The translations under genes were made by a program, and so were the position numbers. This document shows, piece by piece, positions 6,992 to 17,382 of a DNA stretch of 64,000 nt. The stretch lies in the NCBI GenBank assembly GCA_963815965.1, contig CAWFIT010000003.1, positions 13,272 to 77,271 of the forward strand, written 5' to 3'. This stretch comes from DASVFB01 sp963815965. Lineage in GTDB: Bacteria > Actinomycetota > Thermoleophilia > Gaiellales > Gaiellaceae. How positions within the stretch are numbered: position 1 is the first letter of the stretch; every line of letters starts with the position of its first letter. The notes beneath the pieces were generated by a model. The model was not told the origin of the DNA. It was given only the letters and a program-made list of their open reading frames with translations, and did no database searches.

Positions 6992-8794
6992 ATGCCAGGC
7001 TCACGCTTCTTCAACTACGAGGAACCGCCCGAGCGTCCGGAAGACCCAGCCGTGCGGCGGGCGAACTTGCGCCGGGTCGGGGCGCTCTTCAAGCCGTACA
7101 AGGTTCGGCTCGCCGCCGTCCTCGTGCTGATCGTGGTCTCCGCGGGGCTCGGCGTGATCCCGGCGTTCCTGCTCCGCGACCTGCTTAACGCGATCCAGGA
7201 TTCCGACACGACGGCGCTGTCGCTGTTCGCGGCCGGGATGATCGCGATCGCAATCGTCAACGGCGTGCTCGGCGTGCTCCAGACGCTCCTGTCGAACCAG
7301 GTCGGCCAGCGCGTCATGCACGACCTGCGCGCAGCGGTATTTCGCCACTTGCAGCGGCTCTCGCTCGCGTTCTTCACGCGCACCCGCACGGGCGAGGTGC
7401 AGTCACGTATCTCGAACGACATCGGCGGCGTCCAGAGCGTCGTCACGAACACCGCGACGTCGATCGTCTCGAGCGTGACGACGGTCGCGGCGACGATGAT
7501 CGGCATGATCCTGCTCAGCTGGCAGCTCGCGCTGTTCGCGTTCGCGCTCATACCGATCTTCGTCGTGCTGACGCGGCGGGTCGGGAACGAGCGGCGAAAG
7601 ATCGCGAAGACCACGCAGGAGACACTGGCCGACATCTCGAGCCTCGTGCAGGAGTCGCTGTCGGTCTCCGGGATCATGCTCGGCAAGACGATGGGGCGGT
7701 CGGCCGAGCTCGCCGACCGCTTCGAGTCCGATTCGTTGCGTCTCGCCGATCTCGAGGTTCGCCAGCGGATGGCGGGGCGCTGGGTGATGGCCTCGATCCA
7801 GACGACCTTCGCCGTCATGCCGGCGGCCGTGTACTGGTTCGGCGGGCTCGCGCTCGCGAGTGGTTCCAATGCGATCGACATCGCCACGCTCGTCGCGTTC
7901 ACGACCTTGCAGACGCGCCTCTTCTTCCCGATCGGGTCGCTGCTCTCGGTCGGCCTCGACGTGCAGACGTCGCTCGCGCTCTTCGACCGGATCTTCGAGT
8001 ACCTCGACCAGTCGGTCGACATCGAGGAGAAGCCCGACGCCTTGCAGGAGGCGCCGGCCGGCGACGTGGTTTTCGACCACGTCTGGTTCCGCTACGGCGA
8101 GGACTGGACGCTCGAGGACGTCACTTTCACGGTCCAGGCGGGCACGACCACGGCTCTCGTCGGCGAGACCGGCTCCGGCAAGACGACACTCGGCTATCTC
8201 GCCGCTCGTCTGTACGACGTGGAGCGCGGCGCCGTGACGATCGCCGGTGTCGACGTGCGCGACCTCAGCTTCCGCGCACTCAGCGATCTCGTCGGCGTCG
8301 TCTCGCAGGAGACGTATCTCTTCCACGCAACCGTGCGTGAGAACCTCCGCTTCGCGAAGCCCGATGCGACGGACGCCGAGCTCGAAACGGCGGCCGAGGC
8401 CGCGCGCATCCACGACCTGATCGAGTCGCTGCCCGAGGGCTACGACACCGTCGTCGGCGAGCGGGGCTATCGCTTCTCCGGCGGCGAGAAGCAGCGGATG
8501 GCAATCGCCCGCACGATCCTGCGCAACCCGCCGATCCTCGTGCTCGACGAGGCGACCAGCTCGCTCGACACCGCGACCGAGCGGCTCGTGCAGGAGGCAC
8601 TCGACCAACTCTCGGAGGGGCGGACGACGATCGCGATCGCGCATCGCCTGTCGACGATCCGCGACGCGGACCAGATCGTCGTCGTCGACCGCGGCCGAGT
8701 CGTCGAGATCGGCACACACGCCGAGCTCGTACGCAACGGCAACCGTTACAGCACGCTCGTCTCGCGGGATTCGGAGCTCCAGCTTGCCGGCTGA
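6992..8794 (+). CDS. ABC exporter, fused permease-ATPase
   Basis: The 600-residue half-transporter has a six-helix exporter transmembrane domain (residues ~40-330) and a C-terminal ATPase domain with Walker A (GETGSGKTT), the ABC signature (FSGGEKQRMA), Walker B (ILVLDEATS) and the H-loop (AHRLSTI). The architecture is that of MsbA/BmrA-type multidrug or lipid exporters working as dimers in the inner membrane; the substrate is unknown. The start is a likely leaderless ATG. The end overlaps the TTG start of the GNAT gene by 11 bases. Confidence 0.92.
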   Translation: MPGSRFFNYEEPPERPEDPAVRRANLRRVGALFKPYKVRLAAVLVLIVVSAGLGVIPAFLLRDLLNAIQDSDTTALSLFAAGMIAIAIVNGVLGVLQTLLSNQVGQRVMHDLRAAVFRHLQRLSLAFFTRTRTGEVQSRISNDIGGVQSVVTNTATSIVSSVTTVAATMIGMILLSWQLALFAFALIPIFVVLTRRVGNERRKIAKTTQETLADISSLVQESLSVSGIMLGKTMGRSAELADRFESDSLRLADLEVRQRMAGRWVMASIQTTFAVMPAAVYWFGGLALASGSNAIDIATLVAFTTLQTRLFFPIGSLLSVGLDVQTSLALFDRIFEYLDQSVDIEEKPDALQEAPAGDVVFDHVWFRYGEDWTLEDVTFTVQAGTTTALVGETGSGKTTLGYLAARLYDVERGAVTIAGVDVRDLSFRALSDLVGVVSQETYLFHATVRENLRFAKPDATDAELETAAEAARIHDLIESLPEGYDTVVGERGYRFSGGEKQRMAIARTILRNPPILVLDEATSSLDTATERLVQEALDQLSEGRTTIAIAHRLSTIRDADQIVVVDRGRVVEIGTHAELVRNGNRYSTLVSRDSELQLAG

Positions 8795-9695
8795 CGTCAC
8801 GGTCACGTCTGTCGAGGCCACGAGCGACGCGGATCTCGAGGCGCTGGTCGAGGTGCGGCGCCGGGCCACACCGGATCTTGTGGGAACGGTCGAGAATCTT
8901 CGCTTCCAGCTCGAGACGAAGGCGCAGCCGCTCGCCTATCTCGTCGCCCGACACGAAGGCGAGCCTGTCGCCTGCGGCTACGTCGAGGCGTGGCCGCCTT
9001 TCGCCGTCGGCGACGTGACCGTCGTGCCAGAGCACCGTCGCCGAGGCATCGGCGCCGCGGTGCTCGCGGACATCTCGGCGCGGGCGCGCGGCTTCGGCAA
9101 CGACAGCATCCAGGGCGAGGTCAGGGAGAGCGATGCACAGTCGCGCGCGTTCCTCGAACGCCGCGGCTTCGTCCAGGTCGGCGCGGAGAAAGCGGTCGTG
9201 CTCGACCTGGGCAGCGTCGAGCCGGCCGACGTGGAGCCGCCGCCCGGTGTGCGGATCGTGACGCGTGTCGAAGAGCCGGACCTGCTCGACGGGATGTACG
9301 CAGTCGCCGTCCAGGCAGATGAAGACATTCCTGGTGAAGAAGGTGCCCAGACATTCGAGCAGTGGCGCGCGCACGAGATCGACAGGCCTACGCGCCGGCC
9401 GGAGCTCTGCTTCATCGCGCTCGCGGGCGACGAGGTCATTGGCTACGCCGCGCTGCAGGTCTTCGGCGACGAGGCGCACCACGGTCTCACGGCGACGCGG
9501 CGCGACTGGCGCCGCCGCGGCGTGGCGACCGCACTGAAGCGGGCCGAGATCGTCGCCGCAAAGCGCGCCGGGTTCCGTCGGCTCGTCACCGAGAGCGAGG
9601 AGCGAAACGAACCGATGCGGCGGCTGAACGAGAAGCTCGGCTTCGTCCCGTCGCCCGAGCTGAGCGTCGTCGTGATGCGCGGGCCGGTCGCCTAG
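8784..9695 (+). CDS. Tandem GNAT-domain acetyltransferase
   Basis: The 303-residue protein contains two GNAT folds. The first has the acetyl-CoA pyrophosphate-binding signature VPEHRRRGIGAAVL (about residue 76), the second a related TRRDWRRRGVATALKRAEI (about residue 235). Such tandem GNATs are common in actinobacteria; mycothiol synthase is one, but the mycothiol-specific context is absent so no substrate is proposed. The TTG start lies within the 3' end of the exporter, suggesting co-translation. Confidence 0.8.
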   Translation: MPADVTVTSVEATSDADLEALVEVRRRATPDLVGTVENLRFQLETKAQPLAYLVARHEGEPVACGYVEAWPPFAVGDVTVVPEHRRRGIGAAVLADISARARGFGNDSIQGEVRESDAQSRAFLERRGFVQVGAEKAVVLDLGSVEPADVEPPPGVRIVTRVEEPDLLDGMYAVAVQADEDIPGEEGAQTFEQWRAHEIDRPTRRPELCFIALAGDEVIGYAALQVFGDEAHHGLTATRRDWRRRGVATALKRAEIVAAKRAGFRRLVTESEERNEPMRRLNEKLGFVPSPELSVVVMRGPVA

Positions 9696-9707
9696 ACCGG
9701 CACAGCG

Positions 9708-9713
9708 TACGAT
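9708..9713 (+). promoter_or_regulatory. Putative leaderless -10 element for the mutase gene
   Basis: TACGAT is followed by seven bases and the mutase ATG; no Shine-Dalgarno sequence intervenes. Confidence 0.4.
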
Positions 9714-9720
9714 TCGCTCC

Positions 9721-11297
<1,577 letters not shown>

Positions 11298-11301
<4 letters not shown>

Positions 11302-12605
11302 GCGACGCGCTGGCGTACCACCGCGCGACAAACGTCGAAGCACACGGAACGGACGAGGACGAGGCGCGGACGCTCGAGACCTATCCGACCCTCTTCAAGG
11401 ACTACGGCGACTCGGAGCGAGTTCCGCTCGAGAAGTCTCTCGCCGGCCCGATCCTCGGCAACGGGGCGGCGGTCATGCGGACGCGGACGCACTTCGGCCC
11501 CCCGGGCCGGCGGACGGTGCACTTTCGCGGTTACTCGAGCGCGGGCGCGCTGTACCCGATCGAGGCGTACGTCGCGGCGCCCGACGCGCTCTACTCCTTC
11601 GACGCGCTCACGCCCGGGCTCGTCCGCGTCGGCGAGGGCGACGCGCGATCGGCTGTTGCTGCGGCCGTGGATGCGAGCGGCGACACCTTCGTCGTCCTGA
11701 CGGGCGTCCATTCGCGCACCGGCTGGAAGTACATGGAGCGCGGCTACCGCCATGTGTGGTGGGACGCGGGCACGATGCTCGCGAACGTCCTTGCGCTCGC
11801 CGCCGCCGACGACCTTCGGCCCAGGCTTCACGTTGCGTTCCTCGACCAAGAACTGAACGCAGCGCTCGGCATCGATGGCGTTACCGAATACGCCCTCGCG
11901 GTCGTGGCCCTCGGTGACGACACGAAGTCGCCGTCCCGGCCGAGCGACGCTGGTACAGCCGTCCCACGAGCGCCGGTGGCCGCTCGCTATCCGCTCGCCG
12001 AGGCGGCGCATGCATCGTCGGCCTGCACGCGGCTGGAAGACGTACGCGCATGGCGCGTCGAGCCGCCGGGGGAGGAGCCGAAGGTCGACCGCGCCGCGCT
12101 CGTGCATGCAATCCGCCGCCGCGGGTCGATTCGCGCGTACGCGCCGACACCGCTCCCGCACGACGAGCTGGCCGATCTGCTCCGGTGGACCGAGTCGCCG
12201 ATCCCGGCCGACGCACGGTCCGTTGTGCGACAGGTCGTGACCGTCGCTGCTGTGGAGGGGGTCGAGCCCGGGATCTACGACGCGCAGCTGAGACTCATCG
12301 CGCCGCGCGACGAGCGGGAGCTCCGCCAGGCCGTCGGATTCGCCGCGATGGAACAGGAGCACCCCCGAGATGCCGGCGTCAACGTCTTCCACCTCTGCGA
12401 TCTCGACGCGCTCGTTGCGCGGCTCGGCGACCGTGGCTACCGCTGGGCACTGCTCGAGGCCGGCATCCGTGCCGGACGGCTGCAGATCGGTGCGGTCATG
12501 CACGGCTGGGGCGCTGCCGCGTCGACCTTCTACGACGAGGAGGTCTCGCGGCTGCTCAACACCCACGAGGCGCCGTTGCTGATGGTCGCTGTGGGCGTCC
12601 GCTAG
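11298..12605 (+). CDS. SagB-type dehydrogenase (tandem nitroreductase fold)
   Basis: The 435-residue protein starts MSDALAYHRATNVEAHG, a typical SagB-type opening, and holds two nitroreductase-like domains: the first around FRGYSSAGALYPIEAYV and the second around VHAIRRRGSIRAYAP to the end. SagB/ThcOx enzymes use FMN to oxidise azolines to azoles in ribosomal peptides, but many genomic SagB-type proteins stand alone with unknown substrates. The second domain and the LLEAGIRAGRLQIGA flavin-region are clear. Start chosen by the ATGA overlap with the mutase; the stop TAG shares its G with the GTG of the glycosyltransferase. No YcaO cyclodehydratase or precursor peptide is seen nearby. Confidence 0.85.
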
Positions 12606-13597
12606 TGCGGATCCTGCTCGTCTCGCAGATGTATCCAGGCCCGCGTGACCCGGACCTCGGCGTCTTCGTCGCGCAGATTGAGCATGAGCTGCGCGGCTTC
12701 GGTCACGAGATCGACCTCGCAGTGCTCGACCGACGCAACGGCGGCAAGCGCCGGTATCTGGAGCTCGCGCGGCGCGTTCGCGAGGCGCCGAAGCCGGATG
12801 TCGTCTACGCGCACTTCCTCGTCCCTTCTGGGCTGATCGCGTCGCGCGTCGACGCGCCGCTCGTCGTCACCGCACACGGGCGGGACGTGCGCAACGTCGG
12901 TGCGATCCCGGGAGTCGCGTCGCTGACGCGCCGCGTCGTCGCGCGCGCGTCGTCGGTGATCGCCGTCTCGAACTACCTACGCCGCGAGCTCGAGGCAAAA
13001 ATTCCGCACGCGCGGGGCAAGACCGAGGTCGTCGACTCAGGCGTCGACCTCGAGCGCTTCTCACCCGCGGAGCCGCCGGGCCACGAGCTCGAGTCGCCCG
13101 CGTTCCTCTGCGTCGGCGGCCTCACCGAGCGCAAGAACGTCGTCCGGCTCGCCGACGCATTCGCGCGCCTGGGCGAGGGAAGCCTCACGTTCGTCGGCGA
13201 TGGTCCGCTGCGCGCGCAGCTGGAAGGGCGCGAAGGAGTGCGGATCGTCGGGCGAGTGCAGCACGACGAAGTGGCGAGCTGGATCGCGAGCGCCGACGTC
13301 GTGTGCCAGCCGAGCCTGATCGAGCCGTTCGGTCAGTCGGTACTCGAGGCGATGGCGTGCGCTCGAACGGTCGTCGCGACGCGCATCGGCGGTCCGCCCG
13401 AGTTCGTCCAGCCGGGCGCCGGCGTCCTCGTCGATCCGACCGACCTTGACGCGCTCGAGAACGCGCTGCGGACAGCCGCTGCGTTACCGCGGCCGAACGA
13501 GGCCGCGCGCACCGCGGCCGCCGAGCACGACGTCAAGCATCAGGCTCGTCGGATCGAGGAGCTTCTCGAGCGAGCCGTGGCAGATCGGCGAGCCTGA
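12605..13597 (+). CDS. Glycosyltransferase family 4
   Basis: The 330-residue protein has the GT-B architecture: N-terminal Rossmann half (RILLVSQMYPGP, then VVTAHGRDV), and a C-terminal donor-binding half with VDSGVDLERFSP, CVGGLTERKN and the retaining-GT4 motif PSLIEPFGQSVLEAMACA in which the E-x7-E pair is visible. It transfers a sugar from a nucleotide donor to a lipid, polysaccharide or metabolite acceptor. The GTG start overlaps the last base of the preceding stop. Its 3' end overlaps a short convergent gene by 65 bases. Confidence 0.9.
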   Translation: MRILLVSQMYPGPRDPDLGVFVAQIEHELRGFGHEIDLAVLDRRNGGKRRYLELARRVREAPKPDVVYAHFLVPSGLIASRVDAPLVVTAHGRDVRNVGAIPGVASLTRRVVARASSVIAVSNYLRRELEAKIPHARGKTEVVDSGVDLERFSPAEPPGHELESPAFLCVGGLTERKNVVRLADAFARLGEGSLTFVGDGPLRAQLEGREGVRIVGRVQHDEVASWIASADVVCQPSLIEPFGQSVLEAMACARTVVATRIGGPPEFVQPGAGVLVDPTDLDALENALRTAAALPRPNEAARTAAAEHDVKHQARRIEELLERAVADRRA

Positions 13598-13769
13598 GCT
13601 CGACGAGCGGGCGCACCTGATCCTCGAGGCCGTTCTCGCGCGCCAGTTCGAGTGCCTGCAGGAATGACTGCCGTGCCTTCTCAGGATCGACTCCCTGCTT
13701 CAGGCGGTTGTCCCCGGTTACGAGAAGTTTTTGTATCTTTTCGCGCGCTTTTTCTTCACTATTTTTCAT
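13533..13769 (-). CDS. Small helical protein of unknown function
   Basis: The 78-residue product (MKNSEEKAREKIQKLL at the start) is charged and predicted to be mostly helical, with a TPR-like pattern around KARQSFLQALELARENGLED. The ATG is preceded by an AGAG purine stretch at proper spacing on the minus strand. It is divergent from the response-regulator gene across an AT-rich promoter region and overlaps the 3' end of the glycosyltransferase tail-to-tail. The function is not recognised; coding is supported by the sensible composition and position. Confidence 0.6.
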   Translation of the reverse strand: MKNSEEKAREKIQKLLVTGDNRLKQGVDPEKARQSFLQALELARENGLEDQVRPLVELRLADLPRLAREAPRSDEPDA

Positions 13770-13783
13770 AATTCTCTTATACT
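13755..13783 (+). promoter_or_regulatory. Putative sigma-70 promoter in an AT-rich island
   Basis: TTCACT (13755-13760) and TATACT (13778-13783) are separated by exactly 17 bp upstream of the response-regulator gene. The surrounding 13725-13795 is strikingly AT-rich compared with the rest of the window. Confidence 0.5.
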
Positions 13784-13796
13784 ATTCATAGGGGAG

Positions 13797-14174
13797 TTGT
13801 CGCAAATCCGCGTTCTTATTGCCGATGATCATTCCTTGTTTGCAGAAGCGTTGCAGGCAATTCTGAGCACGGACCAGCGCTTCGAGACGGTCGGGATCGC
13901 CACGGACGGCGCCCAGGCGGTCGAGCTCGCCGAGTCGCTCAACCCGGACGTCGTCCTCATGGACATCTCGATGCCTGTCCTGGACGGCTTCGAGGCGACG
14001 CGGAAACTGAGCAAGAAGGTGCCAAAAACGTGCGTTCTCATGCTCACAGGGTCGAACGCGCGCCACGACGTCAACCGGGCGCGTGCTGCGGGCGCTGCGG
14101 GCTACGTCACGAAGGACCGCATCGCCGGCGAGCTGATCGAAGCGATTCTGCAGGTCGTGGAGCCAGAGGAGTAG
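13797..14174 (+). CDS. Stand-alone response-regulator receiver domain
   Basis: The ~125-residue protein is a CheY-like receiver with no output domain: acidic pocket IADDH, phospho-acceptor aspartate in VVLMDISMPVLDG, the conserved threonine in MLTGSN and the lysine in YVTKD. A TTG start at 13797, just after GGGGAG, is proposed; an ATG at 13731 would add an implausible hydrophobic leader encoded by the promoter region. It could act as a phosphate sink or bind a partner; no cognate kinase is adjacent. Confidence 0.75.
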   Translation: MSQIRVLIADDHSLFAEALQAILSTDQRFETVGIATDGAQAVELAESLNPDVVLMDISMPVLDGFEATRKLSKKVPKTCVLMLTGSNARHDVNRARAAGAAGYVTKDRIAGELIEAILQVVEPEE

Positions 14175-14188
14175 CTAGCGTCGTTCGC

Positions 14189-14194
14189 TACCCT
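14189..14194 (+). promoter_or_regulatory. Putative -10 element for secG
   Basis: TACCCT lies nine bases before the secG ATG with no Shine-Dalgarno sequence between them, suggesting a leaderless or very short-leader transcript. Confidence 0.4.
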
Positions 14195-14203
14195 TGAGCC
14201 GCG

Positions 14204-14425
14204 ATGCTTCAGGTTCTTTCCGTCTGGCACGTCCTCGTTTCGATGGCCCTCGTGGGCCTGATCCTCATGCACTCGGGGCGGGACGCGGGGCTCGGCGGGA
14301 TGGGCTTCACGCCGCAGTCGCAGGGCGGCACGCACATCGTCGAGCGGAACCTGACGCGCGTGACGATAGCGGTCGCGATCATCTTCGCGGTCGACACCAT
14401 CGTGCTCTTCCGCTTGCTGTCGTAG
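14204..14425 (+). CDS. secG: Preprotein translocase subunit SecG
   Basis: The 73-residue protein has two membrane helices (residues ~2-22 and ~52-72) separated by a glycine-rich cytoplasmic loop containing GGMGFTPQSQGGTHIVERNLTR in segments (GGMGF, GGTHIVERNLTR), the standard SecG layout. It supports SecYEG-dependent protein export by topology changes during SecA cycling. The start ATG is the only sensible one. A lipoprotein gene in another frame begins at or near its 3' end. Confidence 0.9.
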   Translation: MLQVLSVWHVLVSMALVGLILMHSGRDAGLGGMGFTPQSQGGTHIVERNLTRVTIAVAIIFAVDTIVLFRLLS

Positions 14426-15228
14426 CGCTCGCGCTCGCCGGCTGCGGGTCGCAACGAACGGTCGCGCCGCACGTCCCCGTCGAAGGGCCTGCGCACACGC
14501 TTCGCGTCGCGCTCGCAGACGTTCCGTGGCCTTTGCCCGCGCGCCCGCGCACGCGCGACGAGGCACAGCTCGCCGAAGCCGTGCGCTCGTTCCGTGTCGT
14601 GAGCGCGCGTCGCGGCGAGATCGTCGTGCGTCGCGGCCCGCTCCGGATCGTCTTCAGGCAAGTCGAGCCGCACCGCGCGGCGGTGCTGTTCCGGCGCGGG
14701 ATGCTCGACGAGGCGCCGGTGCCGCTCGGCGACATCCGCGCGGCTCTCGCCGACCGGACGGTTCAGGGCGCGGTTCGCATCAACCGGCTCGCCGCGGTCG
14801 ACGCACTCGATGCGTCGCGTCTACCCGCGTCGCTGCGCGCCGCGCTGTCGGCGACCGCCGATCGCAGGGACTACGCGCTCCTGGTGCCGGAGGATCTGGA
14901 CGCCGCCGCCAAGTCGCCGCCGGCGCGTGCCTCCCGCAGAGCCCGCCGCGCGATCCCGGGCCTGCCGCACGTGCCGGTCCGCGTCCGGGTCGAGGGCGAC
15001 GGCGCGCTGCGCTACGGCGCGACGTTGCTCGCAGCGTCGTGGCGCGACCTCGGCCTCGACGTTCGCGTCTCCGACCGGAACGCGAACGCGTTCTTCTCGC
15101 GTCGTTCACCGCCGCGTGGGATCGCGGTCGCGCGAGCCGTCGATGCGCGGTTCATCTCGCAGCGGGTGCGCGGGTGGCGCGAGAACGCGCGCGGCGTCGT
15201 CGACTACGCGCGCGTCAGCCTGCGCTAG
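14401..15228 (+). CDS. Putative lipoprotein, start unresolved (SBP family 5-like C-terminus)
   Basis: A lipobox (LALAGC) follows a hydrophobic stretch starting about 14404, and the reading frame stays open to the TAG ending at 15228. The C-terminal part (LPHVPVRVRVEGDG, GATLLAASWRDLGLDVRVS) resembles the distal lobe of extracellular solute-binding proteins of peptide transporters, but the protein is much shorter, so it is a fragmentary or divergent relative. No ATG, GTG or TTG lies in frame between the TTG at 14194 (which would overlap all of secG) and the lipobox; the given start is the beginning of the plausible signal region, not a start codon. A sequencing error or coupled reinitiation could explain this. 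Confidence 0.5.
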   Translation, partial: RALPLAVVALALAGCGSQRTVAPHVPVEGPAHTLRVALADVPWPLPARPRTRDEAQLAEAVRSFRVVSARRGEIVVRRGPLRIVFRQVEPHRAAVLFRRGMLDEAPVPLGDIRAALADRTVQGAVRINRLAAVDALDASRLPASLRAALSATADRRDYALLVPEDLDAAAKSPPARASRRARRAIPGLPHVPVRVRVEGDGALRYGATLLAASWRDLGLDVRVSDRNANAFFSRRSPPRGIAVARAVDARFISQRVRGWRENARGVVDYARVSLR

Positions 15229-15977
15229 GAGATGTTGTCGGAGAGAAAGGCGAGGATCAGAGCTCGTAACGACGGTCCCGTCGCTCCCTTGAGCAACTTC
15301 GTCCCGTGCTCGCCCGAGTCGAGGAACTCCAGGCGCTTCACCGGTGCGGCGGCGGTGTCGTACAGGGTCTGCATGTCCTCGGTGCAGCACGAGTCGTCCT
15401 TGCCGACGACGTACAGCGTCGGCGACTGAAGTCGAGTGACCGCGGGCCGGGCGTCCAGCGACGAGAAGTCCGTCAGGGAGGAGAGAACGACGACCGCAGC
15501 AGGCTGCGGCTTCAGCGCCGCCGCTGCGACGAGCGCACCCGTGCCTCCCATCGAAGCTCCCATGAGCACCGTGCGCGTCGCGCCGCGGCTGCGGAGGAGC
15601 TTCGCGCCCGCGGCGAAGTCGCGATCGAGACGGAAGGCCTTCAGGTTGGCACGTGTGGCCTGCGACGAGCCGTGACCGCGAAAGTCGAATGCGAGCACGC
15701 GGTATCCCGCCCCCGCGAGGACGCGCGCGAACGGCAGCCAGTTGCAGAGATCTGCGTTCTTCTCGTGACCGAGCACGACCCCGACGGATCCGCGGCCGAG
15801 CACGACGCCGCGAAGCGTGAACCCGTCCCACGTCCGGAAGGAGACCGCGTGTTTGCGTTCGGCTTTCGTCACGCAGCGCTCGCTGAGCGCCGGAGGCTTC
15901 GCTGCGGGCGACGAAGCACCGGCGAAAGCAAGCGCAGCTCCGACAACCGCGAGGGCGACCAGGGATCTCACGCGCAT
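15225..15977 (-). CDS. Secreted alpha/beta hydrolase
   Basis: The 250-residue protein starts with a signal peptide (MRVRSLVALAVVGAALAFAG) and has an alpha/beta-hydrolase fold: oxyanion region VVLGHEKNADLCNW, FDFRGHGSS, the nucleophile elbow GASMGGTG, an acidic residue in VVGKDDSCC, and a C-terminal histidine in DSGEHGTKLL. It is likely an exported esterase or dienelactone-hydrolase-like enzyme; substrate unknown. The 3' end overlaps the lipoprotein gene by four bases tail-to-tail. Confidence 0.85.
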   Translation of the reverse strand: MRVRSLVALAVVGAALAFAGASSPAAKPPALSERCVTKAERKHAVSFRTWDGFTLRGVVLGRGSVGVVLGHEKNADLCNWLPFARVLAGAGYRVLAFDFRGHGSSQATRANLKAFRLDRDFAAGAKLLRSRGATRTVLMGASMGGTGALVAAAALKPQPAAVVVLSSLTDFSSLDARPAVTRLQSPTLYVVGKDDSCCTEDMQTLYDTAAAPVKRLEFLDSGEHGTKLLKGATGPSLRALILAFLSDNIS

Positions 15978-16014
15978 TGAGACGCCGAATCCGGGCCGAG
16001 GTCAGTTCGCCGAT

Positions 16015-17382
16015 TCAGATGCCAGGTGTCGAGCCGATGCCGGTGACATTGAAGTGCGCCGTCGCGATGGCCGGGACGAACGCAGCAACGGGATACCGTT
16101 CGCCGTAGAAGTCGGTCTGGTTGACGAGCGTCACCTTGCGTGAGAGGGCGGGTACGTCCGCGAGCAGATCGGGAACCGCGATCGTGAAGCGCAGGTTGAA
16201 GAGCGGCTCCGCGATCTTGCCGTCGCGGATGCGGAAGGTTCCGTCGCGCGTCATCCCGGTGAGCACTCCTCGCCGAGGATCGACGATGCCGAGGTAATGG
16301 ACGCGCGTGATGTAGATGCCGTCGTCGACTGCCGTGACCAGCTCGTCCACCGACTCCGCCTCGCCGCCCGCGAGTGAGAGCGAAAACGGCACGGGGCCGT
16401 ACGCCTGAAGGCCGACCGGGGGCGCGTGTCCCGTGCCCTGCACGTCTCCCCCTGCGCGCTTCGCGCTACGCCGGTCCCAGACAACGCCGCGCGCGACTCC
16501 CTCCTCGACGAGTGTCACGCGCTGCCTGGGGACACCTTCGAAGTCGAACGCCTTCGGCAGGCCGCGCGGATCGAGCGGATCGTCCCAGATGCTCACCTTC
16601 TCGTCGAACACACGCTCGCCGAGCCGCCCAGTCAGGTAGCTCCGCTCCTCGAGCAGGCCGAGGCCCCCGAAGGAGTCCCACGCGAAGTACTGCAGCAGCT
16701 CGGCCAGCGCGTACGGCTCGAGCACGGCGCGGTACACCTTCGGCTCGACTTCGCGGGCGCCCTTCGTTCGGTCGCCCTTCTCCGCTGCCTCGGCCGCGCA
16801 CGCGCGCGAGTCGACGCCGGCGACTGCGGATGAGGTCTGCGTCGCGTAGCCGGACCGGCCCTCGGCGGACGCCAGAACGACGACGGTCGCATCGGTCAGT
16901 TGCTGGCTCACCTCGACCCCGGTCGTCGAGACGACCGCGAGCTCGGTGACGCCGCTGGTGAAGAAGCCGTAAGCGGGCGTGTCGCCGGTCCCCGCGATCG
17001 CCGCTGCCGCACGCTGCGCTTGTTCGTCCGGGCCGAGTGCGGCCGTGTCGTCGTCGTAGCCCTCGACCTTCGGTGGATCGGCAGGCTCCGCGAGCCCGGG
17101 GAAGTCGGGGTCCTCACGCATCCGGTCGGCCGCATCGGCGGCGCGCGCCGCGAGCTCGCGGAGGCCGTCGTCGCTCGTCCGGTTCGAGACGGCGACGCCG
17201 ACCCGCCCGTCCCGGACGGCGCGAAGCGTCACGACGGTGTCGTCGACAAGTGTCGGCTGATGCTGCGTCGACGTGGCGAAGCGCGCGAGGCCGGAGCGCT
17301 CCGAGTGCACGAGGACGTCCGCCCCGTCGGCGGCGGCGGCCGCGTGCTCGAGCGCGAGCCGTGCGATGTCGAGCGTGTTCAG
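16015..17382 (-). CDS. TldE/PmbA-family metalloprotease subunit
   Basis: The 455-residue protein matches PmbA/TldE: N-terminal LNTLDIARLALEHAA, central WDRRSAKRAGG, then GVLTGMTRDGTFRIRDG and a C-terminal beta-rich core. TldE partners with TldD to form a heterodimeric zinc peptidase that degrades unfolded peptides and matures some peptide antibiotics. No ATG, GTG or TTG occurs near the natural N-terminus; a CTG at 17382 overlapping the tldD stop as CTGA, seven bases after a GGGG run, is the only good candidate, so a non-canonical start or a sequence error is implied. Confidence 0.85.
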   Translation of the reverse strand: MNTLDIARLALEHAAAAADGADVLVHSERSGLARFATSTQHQPTLVDDTVVTLRAVRDGRVGVAVSNRTSDDGLRELAARAADAADRMREDPDFPGLAEPADPPKVEGYDDDTAALGPDEQAQRAAAAIAGTGDTPAYGFFTSGVTELAVVSTTGVEVSQQLTDATVVVLASAEGRSGYATQTSSAVAGVDSRACAAEAAEKGDRTKGAREVEPKVYRAVLEPYALAELLQYFAWDSFGGLGLLEERSYLTGRLGERVFDEKVSIWDDPLDPRGLPKAFDFEGVPRQRVTLVEEGVARGVVWDRRSAKRAGGDVQGTGHAPPVGLQAYGPVPFSLSLAGGEAESVDELVTAVDDGIYITRVHYLGIVDPRRGVLTGMTRDGTFRIRDGKIAEPLFNLRFTIAVPDLLADVPALSRKVTLVNQTDFYGERYPVAAFVPAIATAHFNVTGIGSTPGI

